Both the position numbers and the translations under genes were made by a program. A DNA stretch of 64,000 nt from an uncultured Ulvibacter sp. (GTDB lineage: Bacteria > Bacteroidota > Bacteroidia > Flavobacteriales > Flavobacteriaceae). Where the stretch lies: positions 186,001-250,000 of the forward strand of contig CALSSW010000001.1 of NCBI GenBank assembly GCA_943789105.1. Direction: 5' to 3'. Position 1 is the stretch's first letter; every line of letters starts with the position of its first letter. This document shows, one piece after another, positions 47,051 to 55,002 of this stretch. The notes beneath the pieces were generated by a model. The model saw only the letters and a list, made by a program, of their open reading frames with translations, did no database searches and had not been told where the DNA came from.

Positions 47051-49540
47051 TTGGAAAAGTTACTTCTAGGTGCTATTGCACTATCGTTTTTTGCCTGTAC
47101 AAACCAAACCAAAACTCTTGTTGATGCAGCTGATACAACTTCGCCGCATGACTTTATGTTTATGCAGCGGGCTTACCCCAGTGGAGAAATTAACACAAGC
47201 GCTTTTGCCCAGGCTTTAAAATGGAAAAAGCAAAGCATATCTCAAGATAAGGCAAGTGCTGAGCTCTGGGAATTTGTGGGTCCATTAAATACTGGTGGTA
47301 GAATTACAGATGTAGAGATTCCTATAGATGATGCTAACACCTATTATGTAGGTACAGCTTCGGGTGGTATATTTAAGACTATAGACGGTGGTGTTACATT
47401 CAATCCTATTTTTGATGATCAAGAAATGCTCTCTATTGGTGATATGGAACTTTCAAAAAACAATCCAAACACCATTTGGGTTGGAACGGGAGAGGTAAAT
47501 GCTGGAGGAGGCTCTTTGGCCTATGATGGAGATGGAGTATACCGCTCAACAGATGGTGGAATGTCCTGGGAGTCTCGAGGATTACCAAATGTGGGTAGTG
47601 TGGGGAAGGTACTTATAGATCCTAATGATGACAATACCATATTTGTTGGAGCCATGGGGCCTTTATTTAAAAATGATCCCAGTAGAGGTGTTTATAAAAC
47701 CATAGATGGAGGTGCCTCTTGGAATCAAGTATTATTTATAAGTGATAAAACGGGCATTATAGACATGGCCATACATCCTACCAACGCGGCTATTGTTTAT
47801 GCCGCCGCTTGGCAGCGAGAACGAAGACCAAATAATAGAATTTACGGTGGTGAAGAGTCTGGCCTTTACAAGTCTATAGATGGAGGCTTAACCTGGACAC
47901 AGATGACAAATGGCCTGCCTACTCAAGGTACTCAAAAGGGTCGTATTTCTATTTCTATTTCTGAATCTAACCCAGCTGTTTTATACGCAAGATATGTAGA
48001 TGCAACAGGTAATATCCAAGGAGTATACCGTTCTGCAGATGGTGGAGATTCTTGGGAGACTCGTAATTCAAGCCAATTAACAAATGTTGGTTTTCACTGG
48101 TGGTTTCGGGGTATTTATATAGATCCTACCAATGAAGATGTTATTTATAATGTAGATTTTAGGGTACAAAAATCTATAGATGGAGGGCAAAGTTGGAGTA
48201 CTTCTTTTTCTAATGTGCACGTAGATCAACACGCGATGGCATTCTCTCCAAATAATCCACAAAACATATTATTAGGTAACGATGGAGGTTTATATGAAAG
48301 TCAAAATGGTGGGAACACTTCTTTAAAATATACAACACTTCCCATTACACAGTTGTATAGATTTCATGTTGATGCCCAAGACGATAGTAAGATATACGCT
48401 GGTGCACAAGATAATAACACCATACGCTCCACCACTGGAGATACAGATAATTGGAATCCTATTTATGGTGGTGATGGTTTCCAGCCACTTGTAGATCCAG
48501 ACAACACCAATGTAATATATGCCCTATCACAACGAGGTAATTTAGGTAAGTCTATAAATGACGGTGCTTCTTTCTCTAGTGCCATGAGTGGCATTTCAAG
48601 TAGTGATAGAAAAAATTGGGATACGCCAATTGCCTTTGATCCTGCAAATTCTCAAATTCTATATTATGGGGCAAATCGTTTGTATAAAACGACAAATGCT
48701 GCTGGGAATTGGTCTGTAATAAGTCCAGATCTAACAGATGGACCCTACCAGGGTAACTTAACCTTTGGAACCATAATAAGCATTAGTGTTTCTCCCTTAG
48801 ATAGTAATGTTATATTCCTAGGAACAGATGATGGTAACCTCTGGACTACCGATAATGGAGGAGCTTTTTGGTCTAATGTTTCGGCTAGCCTGCCAAATAG
48901 ATGGGTAACAAGTGTTCTTGCAGATCCCAATGATGTAAACACGGTATATGCAACCTACTCTGGATATCGTTTTGGAGAAAATTTAGGGCATGTTTTTAAA
49001 AGCGAAAACAGCGGAGCTTCCTGGGAAGATATCTCTGGAGGGCTTCCTGATATTCCTATCAACGATATTGTTAAAGACAGTTATGGCAATTTATTTGTTG
49101 CAACAGATGTTGGCGTAGTTGCCTCTTCAGACCAAGGAGTCTCTTGGAGTGTTTTGGCTGCAAATTTACCTTCTGTGCCTGTTACAGATTTGCACATTCA
49201 TCAGGCCAGTGAATATCTTTATGCTGCAACATACGGTAGATCAAGCTATAAAATAAATATTGCAGAAAATATTTTAAGTTCTAACAGCCAAACTCTGCAA
49301 GATAGTATGGCATTGTTTCCCAATCCCGCGCAGGATACCGTTGTGATTTCTTTTCTACAACAAGCAGAAAATATTTTGGTAATTGTATATGATGCACTAG
49401 GTAGAAAAATCATACACAAAACACTACCAACCACATTAAACAAAGTTGTCTTAGATGTATCTGAACTCCCTAAAGGGCTTTATTATCTTGGGCTAGAAAT
49501 AAATGGTACTCGCACAACTAAAAAACTCATAAAAAAATAA
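47051..49540 (+). CDS. Large beta-propeller exoprotein with T9SS C-terminal sorting domain
   Basis: An 829-residue protein starting at TTG. The N-terminus has a lipobox-like signal (ALSFFAC, Cys17). Then come a dozen or so BNR/sortilin-type beta-propeller blades, each with a recurring (S/T)xDGGxxW motif (TIDGGVTF, STDGGMSW, SIDGGLTW, SADGGDSW, SIDGGQSW, TTDNGGAFW). The last ~80 residues are a type-A T9SS sorting domain: LFPNPAQDTVVISF, then a KGLYYLGLEINGTRTTKKLIKK ending. It should be exported by the system that includes PorU and PorV (55-60 kb). Having both a lipobox and a CTD is unusual. Function (glycosidase, adhesin or peptidase inhibitor) is unknown. Confidence 0.82.
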   Translation: MEKLLLGAIALSFFACTNQTKTLVDAADTTSPHDFMFMQRAYPSGEINTSAFAQALKWKKQSISQDKASAELWEFVGPLNTGGRITDVEIPIDDANTYYVGTASGGIFKTIDGGVTFNPIFDDQEMLSIGDMELSKNNPNTIWVGTGEVNAGGGSLAYDGDGVYRSTDGGMSWESRGLPNVGSVGKVLIDPNDDNTIFVGAMGPLFKNDPSRGVYKTIDGGASWNQVLFISDKTGIIDMAIHPTNAAIVYAAAWQRERRPNNRIYGGEESGLYKSIDGGLTWTQMTNGLPTQGTQKGRISISISESNPAVLYARYVDATGNIQGVYRSADGGDSWETRNSSQLTNVGFHWWFRGIYIDPTNEDVIYNVDFRVQKSIDGGQSWSTSFSNVHVDQHAMAFSPNNPQNILLGNDGGLYESQNGGNTSLKYTTLPITQLYRFHVDAQDDSKIYAGAQDNNTIRSTTGDTDNWNPIYGGDGFQPLVDPDNTNVIYALSQRGNLGKSINDGASFSSAMSGISSSDRKNWDTPIAFDPANSQILYYGANRLYKTTNAAGNWSVISPDLTDGPYQGNLTFGTIISISVSPLDSNVIFLGTDDGNLWTTDNGGAFWSNVSASLPNRWVTSVLADPNDVNTVYATYSGYRFGENLGHVFKSENSGASWEDISGGLPDIPINDIVKDSYGNLFVATDVGVVASSDQGVSWSVLAANLPSVPVTDLHIHQASEYLYAATYGRSSYKINIAENILSSNSQTLQDSMALFPNPAQDTVVISFLQQAENILVIVYDALGRKIIHKTLPTTLNKVVLDVSELPKGLYYLGLEINGTRTTKKLIKK

Positions 49541-49543
49541 GTT

Positions 49544-50761
49544 ATTACCTACCGGCAAGCAACCCATTGGCTTTTTAAACAGCTCCCCATGTATCAAAAT
49601 GTGGGCATAGCTGGCTATAAAATAGATTTGAGTAAAACATTATTACTAGCAGATTATTTAGCAAATCCACAACATGAATTTAAGAGCATACATGTAGCTG
49701 GAACAAACGGGAAGGGTTCTACCAGCCACATGATGGCTTCTGTATTGCAAGAAGCAGGGTATAAAGTAGGCCTTTATACTTCTCCACATTTACAAGATTT
49801 TAGAGAGCGTATAAAAATTAATGGTATAATGATTCCCAGGAGAAAAGTCTCTTCTTTTGTTGGCAAACACCAAGATTTTTTTAAAACTAACAAGCTGTCT
49901 TTTTTTGAAATGACAGTAGGGTTAGCCTTTGATTATTTTGCCCAAAGTAATGTAGATATTGCAATTATAGAAGTAGGCCTTGGTGGTAGGCTTGACAGTA
50001 CTAATATTATAAGCCCAGAGCTTAGTGTTATTACCAACATAGGGCTAGACCATACCCAGTTTTTGGGCACTACCTTGGAGGCAATTGCAAAAGAAAAGGC
50101 AGGGATAATTAAATCAAAAATACCTGTTGTTATTGGGGAGTTGCATCCAGATACAAAAAAAGTTTTCCAGCAAGTCGCCAACCAAAAAAGCGCCCCAATT
50201 ACTTTTGCTGAAAAACAACAGGTATCTTTATTTGATTGTGATTTGAAAGGAAATTACCAAGTAAAAAATCAGCAAACAGCTTTAACAGCTCTAGGGGTAT
50301 TAATTTCAAAGGGATATAAGGTTTCTCAAACCAATATCCAAAGAGGTATTGCATCTGTGGTTTCTAATACAGGATTATTAGGTAGGTGGCAAGTATTGCA
50401 AACCTTGCCTAAACTGGTGTGTGATACAGCTCATAATAAAGAGGGTTTGCTTTTTACCATGAAACAATTGCAACAAACAAATCAAGGTGTACTGCATATT
50501 GTTTTTGGCGTTGTTGGTGATAAAAATCTAGATGCTATATTGTCTTTGTTGCCAACAAGTGCTAGGTATTATTTCTGCGCCCCAAATATTCCAAGGGCGC
50601 TACATGTAACCACCTTAAAACAAAAAGCGACAGATTTTGACCTAACAGGTACATCATACAGGTCTGTTAAGAGTGCTCTAAGAGCTGCTTTAAAAGCGGC
50701 CACTACCAATGATTTAATTTATGTTGGAGGGAGTACTTTTGTTGTGGCTGAAGTAGTCTAA
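49544..50761 (+). CDS. folC: Folylpolyglutamate synthase / dihydrofolate synthase, probable ATT start
   Basis: The conventional start is the ATG at 49589 (390 residues), but the reading frame extends upstream without a stop to the end of the previous gene, and the 15 upstream codons (from ATT 49544: I-TYRQATHWLFKQLP) match the conserved start of the family. I therefore extend it to 49544. Ligase motifs are AGTNGKGSTSHMMASVLQ (P-loop), TSPHLQDFRERI and VGLGGRLDSTNI, with DTAHNKEGLL in the C-terminal domain. It makes dihydrofolate and polyglutamylated folates. A terminator follows. Confidence 0.9.
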   Translation: MTYRQATHWLFKQLPMYQNVGIAGYKIDLSKTLLLADYLANPQHEFKSIHVAGTNGKGSTSHMMASVLQEAGYKVGLYTSPHLQDFRERIKINGIMIPRRKVSSFVGKHQDFFKTNKLSFFEMTVGLAFDYFAQSNVDIAIIEVGLGGRLDSTNIISPELSVITNIGLDHTQFLGTTLEAIAKEKAGIIKSKIPVVIGELHPDTKKVFQQVANQKSAPITFAEKQQVSLFDCDLKGNYQVKNQQTALTALGVLISKGYKVSQTNIQRGIASVVSNTGLLGRWQVLQTLPKLVCDTAHNKEGLLFTMKQLQQTNQGVLHIVFGVVGDKNLDAILSLLPTSARYYFCAPNIPRALHVTTLKQKATDFDLTGTSYRSVKSALRAALKAATTNDLIYVGGSTFVVAEVV

Positions 50762-50780
50762 TTTTTAAACCTTAATCAAT

Positions 50781-50823
50781 AAAAAAATCTCCCAACAGTA
50801 TTTTGTCTGTTGAGAGATTTTTT
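50781..50823. terminator. Terminator between folC and the DUF4476 gene
   Basis: Long stem (50782-50798 with 50807-50823, one mismatch) with A and T flanks, usable by both convergent genes. Confidence 0.8.
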
Positions 50824-50836
50824 AAGCTGGAATTAT

Positions 50837-51391
50837 CTAATTTCTACCATTTATATATTCCTCAAGTTTTTCACCACTACTGCTAAAAGAAAATACATCA
50901 AATACTTTAAAGTAGTTTTCTACATCATAGATGTAATCATATGCAAATTTTGCAGTATCCAATTTCCCGTCATCGAAGCTAAATTCGTTCAACAAATCTA
51001 CTAGTTGATCAACAGTCATGCAATTGCTCTTTACTATTTGTTTTGTTACTCTTTGCTTGTCATCACTAAAAGATTGGTTTTTTACAGAATTAATCATTTG
51101 ATTAAATCTTTGCTCACTCACTGGTGGTGTGCAACCAACTTTTCCAATGTAGCCCGTCACATAAACAACTTGAGTTTGTGGAGCCGTATTTGTCATAACA
51201 GTGGTTTGTGTTGTAGTTTGTTGTTGGGTGTTTCCCATATTCATATTGATATTCATACCATCACCCATATTCATGTTAATATTCATACCATTATTGGTTG
51301 GGTTGGTAGTTGTGGTTGTCTGTGTCATAATTGTTTGTGCAGACACGCTCAATGTTAGAGCAAATAGTAGTGTTGAAAATGTAATTTTCAT
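50837..51391 (-). CDS. Secreted DUF4476 protein with Asn/Met-rich repeat
   Basis: A 184-residue protein with a signal peptide (to SVSAQ). A Thr/Gln-rich region contains a tandem pair of NINMNMG units (residues ~34-53, encoded by two 30-bp DNA repeats at 51234-51293). The C-terminal ~90 residues are DUF4476: NQMINSVKNQSFSDDKQRVTKQIV, a Cys in KSNCMTVDQLVDLLNEFSFDDGKLDTAKFAYDYIYD. The family is common in Bacteroidota; the function is unknown. Confidence 0.82.
   Translation of the reverse strand: MKITFSTLLFALTLSVSAQTIMTQTTTTTNPTNNGMNINMNMGDGMNINMNMGNTQQQTTTQTTVMTNTAPQTQVVYVTGYIGKVGCTPPVSEQRFNQMINSVKNQSFSDDKQRVTKQIVKSNCMTVDQLVDLLNEFSFDDGKLDTAKFAYDYIYDVENYFKVFDVFSFSSSGEKLEEYINGRN
51234..51293. 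repeat. Two tandem 30-bp repeats
   Basis: Unit 1 at 51234-51263 and unit 2 at 51264-51293 differ at only a few positions. They lie inside the DUF4476 coding sequence and encode the Asn/Met-rich units, so copy number could vary without a frameshift. Confidence 0.85.
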
Positions 51392-51440
51392 AATATTTTG
51401 TATTATTAATTTGATGTAAATAGTTATTTATTTTGGAATA

Positions 51441-51472
51441 AAAAAAAAGCCTACTATGTATAGCAAGCTTTG
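51441..51472 (-). terminator. Terminator after tRNA-Val
   Basis: On the minus strand a 10-bp stem with G-T pairs precedes a long T run (plus-strand A8), just after the tRNA. Confidence 0.65.
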
Positions 51473-51475
51473 TCT

Positions 51476-51553
51476 TGGTGGGCGCAGAGGGATTCGAACC
51501 CCCGACCCCTTGGGTGTAAACCAAGTGCTCTGAACCAACTGAGCTATGCGCCC
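51476..51553 (-). tRNA. tRNA-Val (anticodon TAC)
   Basis: The minus strand folds as a tRNA: 7-bp acceptor stem (GGGCGCA with TGCGCCC), D arm GCTC-AGAGC, anticodon stem CTTGG/CCAAG with loop TTTACAC (anticodon TAC, valine), a T arm with GTTCGAATC, discriminator A and an encoded CCA at 51476-51478. Confidence 0.95.
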
Positions 51554-51725
51554 TAACTTTGTTAGCGAGTGCAAATATAAGTTAGATTTTAAAACCCACA
51601 AACAAATAGTTCAAAATAAGTTAAAATACTTAACTTAAAATCTCTAATTGACTGTTTAAAAGCGGGTTGGCTTTTAATAAAAATACCGTCTATTTATGCA
51701 ATAAACCATCTTTGTTTTTCAGGCT

Positions 51726-53012
51726 TTATAGCAGTGGTAAAATACGCTCTAGCGCCATGCCTCTAGATGCTTTAATAAGGATTGTTCTATCCTTAGCTAC
51801 AATGTTATTAAAATCCTTTTTAAGGGCTTCAAAAGAGGTGAACTGGTAAATGTTTTTTACCTGTGATTTTGTTTTACTGAAATAGGATCCAATAATATAA
51901 ATTTCATCAATATTAGAATTAGTAAGATAGTCAACTATTTTTTGATGTTCTTTTTGAGCGGTTTCTCCAAGCTCAAACATGTCTCCTAAAAACACCATTT
52001 TTGAGTCCCCTCTCATGGTATTGAAATGCTGCAAAGCAGCCATCATGCTTGTAGGATTAGCGTTATAGGCATCTAAAATAATTTGGGTATTGCCTTTTGT
52101 AATTAATTGAGATCTGTTGTTGGTGGGCAAATACTCTTCTATAGCCTGTTTAATATCATTTAAAGGGATATCAAAGAAATCACCAATAAGTACCCCAGCA
52201 GAAATATTTGTGAAATTGTAAGCACCTATAAGGTTAGAGGTAATGTTGGTTTGTGCTGCTTGTAGCGCTACATAGGGGGTTGTGTCAATTTGTTTTAGAG
52301 TATAAAAGTTTTTCTTTTCTTGACTAAACCCAATCTTAGCTGTATAGTTGCCAAGTAATTTAGTTTGTATTGGGTCATCGGCATTAAAAAAAAGCGTTCC
52401 CTTTTCTTTGGTAATGTATTTATATAATTCACTCTTGCCTTCAATTACTCCTTGAATACTACCAAAACCCTCAATGTGTGCTTTACCAAAATTGGTAATA
52501 TATCCAAAATTAGGTTGTGCAATTTCACAAAGGGCCTCAATTTCTTTTGTATGATTTGCACCCATTTCTACAACACAAATTTGGGTTTCCTTTGTCATTG
52601 ACAGAAGGGTTAAAGGCACGCCAATATGATTGTTAAGATTTCCTTGGGTGGCGATAGTCTTAAACTTCTTTGACAAAACAGCGTTTATGATTTCTTTAGT
52701 GGTGGTTTTTCCATTACTTCCTGTAAGTGCAATGATTGGGATATTGAGCTCTTGTCTATGGTAGGTAGCTAGTTTTTGAAGTAGCACAAGACTATTTTTG
52801 CAAAGAATGGTTTCTCCAGTGTTTTTATGTTGTGAGATATCATCAATAATAACTTTAAAGGCCCCTTTGTCTAATGCTTGTTGTGTAAAAGTATTACCGT
52901 TAAAATTATCACCTCTTAGGGCTACAAATAAACACCCTTTTTCTATGTTTCTGGTATCTGTACAAATACCAGCGCTTTCTAAAAAATAAGAATATATCGT
53001 TTCTAGTTTCAT
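51726..53012 (-). CDS. murF: UDP-N-acetylmuramoyl-tripeptide--D-alanyl-D-alanine ligase
   Basis: A 428-residue cytoplasmic Mur ligase adding D-Ala-D-Ala to UDP-MurNAc-tripeptide. The N-terminal domain has DTRNIEKGCLFVALRGDNFNGNTFTQQALDKGA; the ATPase loop GSNGKTTTKE and the catalytic NNHIGVPLTLL and EMGANHTKEIE segments are intact, and the C-terminal domain has DAYNANPTSMMAAL. Preceded by gldJ on the same strand, a common flavobacterial neighbour. Confidence 0.95.
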   Translation of the reverse strand: MKLETIYSYFLESAGICTDTRNIEKGCLFVALRGDNFNGNTFTQQALDKGAFKVIIDDISQHKNTGETILCKNSLVLLQKLATYHRQELNIPIIALTGSNGKTTTKEIINAVLSKKFKTIATQGNLNNHIGVPLTLLSMTKETQICVVEMGANHTKEIEALCEIAQPNFGYITNFGKAHIEGFGSIQGVIEGKSELYKYITKEKGTLFFNADDPIQTKLLGNYTAKIGFSQEKKNFYTLKQIDTTPYVALQAAQTNITSNLIGAYNFTNISAGVLIGDFFDIPLNDIKQAIEEYLPTNNRSQLITKGNTQIILDAYNANPTSMMAALQHFNTMRGDSKMVFLGDMFELGETAQKEHQKIVDYLTNSNIDEIYIIGSYFSKTKSQVKNIYQFTSFEALKKDFNNIVAKDRTILIKASRGMALERILPLL

Positions 53013-53033
53013 GAAAAGTAAATATATAAAAAA

Positions 53034-53062
53034 ACCCTCTTAAGTATAGTACCAAAGAGGGT
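53034..53062 (-). terminator. Terminator of gldJ
   Basis: 8-bp stem (53034-53041 with 53055-53062) with a T run on the minus strand just after the gldJ stop. Confidence 0.7.
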
Positions 53063-53083
53063 TTTGTGTATTGTATAAAGCTG

Positions 53084-54784
53084 TTAGTGTCTAGCTCTTT
53101 TTGGCTTCTTGTGCTTTTTGACCCCACGCGTGACATGGCACATCTAAAACCAATGAAATCTGTAGCCATATCTTGAGGGAAATAACGTCTTTGTGCTGGG
53201 TCTAACCAGTAATCCCTGTCTTTCCAAGAACCGCCTTTGTAAACTCGTACTTCATTGTTTATCATAGATGTTCTACTAGATGACTTATCAAATTCACGAT
53301 CAATTCCACCACCTTCACTCTCGTCTAGAGTTCCCACTTCTGTGGTTCTGGTGAGTTGTACATTCTCTTATTCAGGGTCTATCACTACTTCGTCTTCTCT
53401 GTTCACCGAAGGATTGGTAGAAGCGAGTAGAGGCTTCCTATCTCCATCTCTGTAGTCACGGTTGTCACTTGTTAGAGAACTGTGTTCTTAGGTAGGTATC
53501 AGTTTTCGTCTACCGGTACTTGAAGGATTTCTCCAGGTAAGTTTCTTGCAATTACTTTACCAGTGCTTAAGGTGTCGTATACGATAGAATCTACAGTCAC
53601 AATTTTTACTTTTCCGTTTTCGTCAATGGCATTTTTTGTATACACATTACCACGGTAGTAATTAAAATCATTAAAGCCATCATCTACAATTGGTCTGTAA
53701 ACATCTGCTACCCATTCTGCAACATTACCGGACATATCATATAAACCAAAATCATTTGGTTGGTATGATTTGATTTCTGCGGTAATATCTGCACCATCAT
53801 CACTCCATCCTGCTATCCCTCCATAATCTCCATCGCCTTGTTTGAAGTTTGCTAGTTGATCCCCTTGTGTTTTTCTTTTTCCTGAACGTGTGTATTGTCC
53901 ATCCCAAGGGTATTTTTTTCTACCTCTGTAGGTGTTGAAATTTCGAACACTCACTAGGCCAATAGCAGCGTACTCCCACTCTGCCTCTGTAGGGAGTCTG
54001 TATGCAGGCAATCAACAGCCCATCTTTTTTTTGGATGTATAAGGTTGGTACTGTCTTTACTTCTTTTTTCAATAGATTTAGATCTATTTCCACCTCTTGT
54101 TAATGAGTCGTTGCCGCCGTAGGTTTGTGTTGGTGCTTTCAGGTAAGTATCAGTACTAAAGGTTTGACCATCCTCTAGGTTATAACGTGCATTTCTAGTT
54201 GTGATACCTTCTTTTTCTAGAATAAGCTCGTTTACGCGATCTGTTCTCCAGTTACTAAACTCTACTGCCTGTATCCAACTTACTCCCACAACTGGATATT
54301 CTGCATAGGCAGGGTGCCTCAGGTAGTTGTTTGTCATTACTTCGTTATATCCAAGGCGGTTTCTCCAAACCAGAGTGTCTGGCAGGGCACCTTCATAGAT
54401 GTTACGATAATTTTCGTTTTCTGGCGGGAATACTTCCTTTATCCAATCCAGGTATTGAAGGTACATGTAGTTTGTTACCTCCGTCTCATCCATGTAAAAA
54501 GATTGAACATGTTGCTGGTTTGGCGAGTTATTCCAATCATGCATCGGATCATCCTGTACTTTACCCATGGTAAAGGTACCACCTTCTACAAAAACAAGGC
54601 CAGGGCCTGTTTCTTGCTCTTGGTATTTGCTGTTTTTTTGGGGTCCTCCCTCTCGAGAGTTTAATGACCATCCGGTAGCTCGAGAACTATCTTTATAGTT
54701 TCTTGTTTTGTTACAACTTACAAACAATGTTGTTGTAAGTGATAGAATAAGCAGTCTAAAAGCTATTTTTTTTGTCAAGTTCAT
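53084..54784 (-). pseudogene. gldJ: Gliding-motility lipoprotein GldJ, six lesions
   Basis: Corrected for its lesions the protein has ~567 residues, the size of flavobacterial GldJ, a periplasm-facing lipoprotein required with GldK for the gliding/T9SS machine. Lipobox LFVSC (Cys24) is followed by a formylglycine-generating-enzyme-like fold: GLVFVEGGTFTMGKVQDDPMHDWN, MDETEVTNYMYLQYLDW, RLPTEAEWEYAA, GLYDMSGNVAEWVADVY and EVRVYKGGSWKDRDYWLDPAQRR, all conserved. The frame breaks near 54037 and 54010 (between NL and PAYRLPTEAEW), 53503 (DEN|TYLRTQFSN), 53471 (|SDNRDYRDGD) and about 53120 (VGSK|KHKKPKRARH), and TAA replaces a Tyr codon at 53368-53370. Most lesions are one-base changes. Sequencing error in one poor stretch seems likelier than decay, as porU and porV next door are intact. 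Confidence 0.88.
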
Positions 54785-54811
54785 AGTTTAAATTATGAAT
54801 AGTATGGGTTT

Positions 54812-54841
54812 GCAATATAATGATTAACGACAAAGTTCCAA
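54812..54841 (-). promoter_or_regulatory. Candidate promoter of gldJ
   Basis: Minus-strand TTG (54839-54841), 19-nt spacer and TATATTGC (54812-54819), a partial -7 match, 27 bp before the ATG. Confidence 0.35.
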
Positions 54842-54977
54842 TATTATTTTATATTTAATTAGTAGTTAATTTATACTTTTTTGTTCTACCAACCATTGAA
54901 AAACGATTTTGTTGCTATTTTAGTATACCTACTATTAAATTTGGTAAAAAAACTTTAGTCATATTTCATACTAACTG

Positions 54978-54985
54978 TATATTTG
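54978..54985 (+). promoter_or_regulatory. -7 element before porU
   Basis: TATATTTG, full TAnnTTTG match, 17 bp before the porU ATG. A TTA rather than TTG stands at the -33 distance. Confidence 0.4.
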
Positions 54986-55002
54986 ATGCGTTAGAATTAC
55001 TC

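Noticed and set aside
51234..51293. Tandem repeats resembling a short CRISPR-like array
   Set aside because: Only two abutting units with no spacers, in frame inside a secreted protein gene.
52909..53337. 142-codon minus-strand ORF covering the gldJ end and murF start
   Set aside because: Its first part is the true GldJ C-terminus, but after ~53120 it runs on out of frame into murF; no separate gene.
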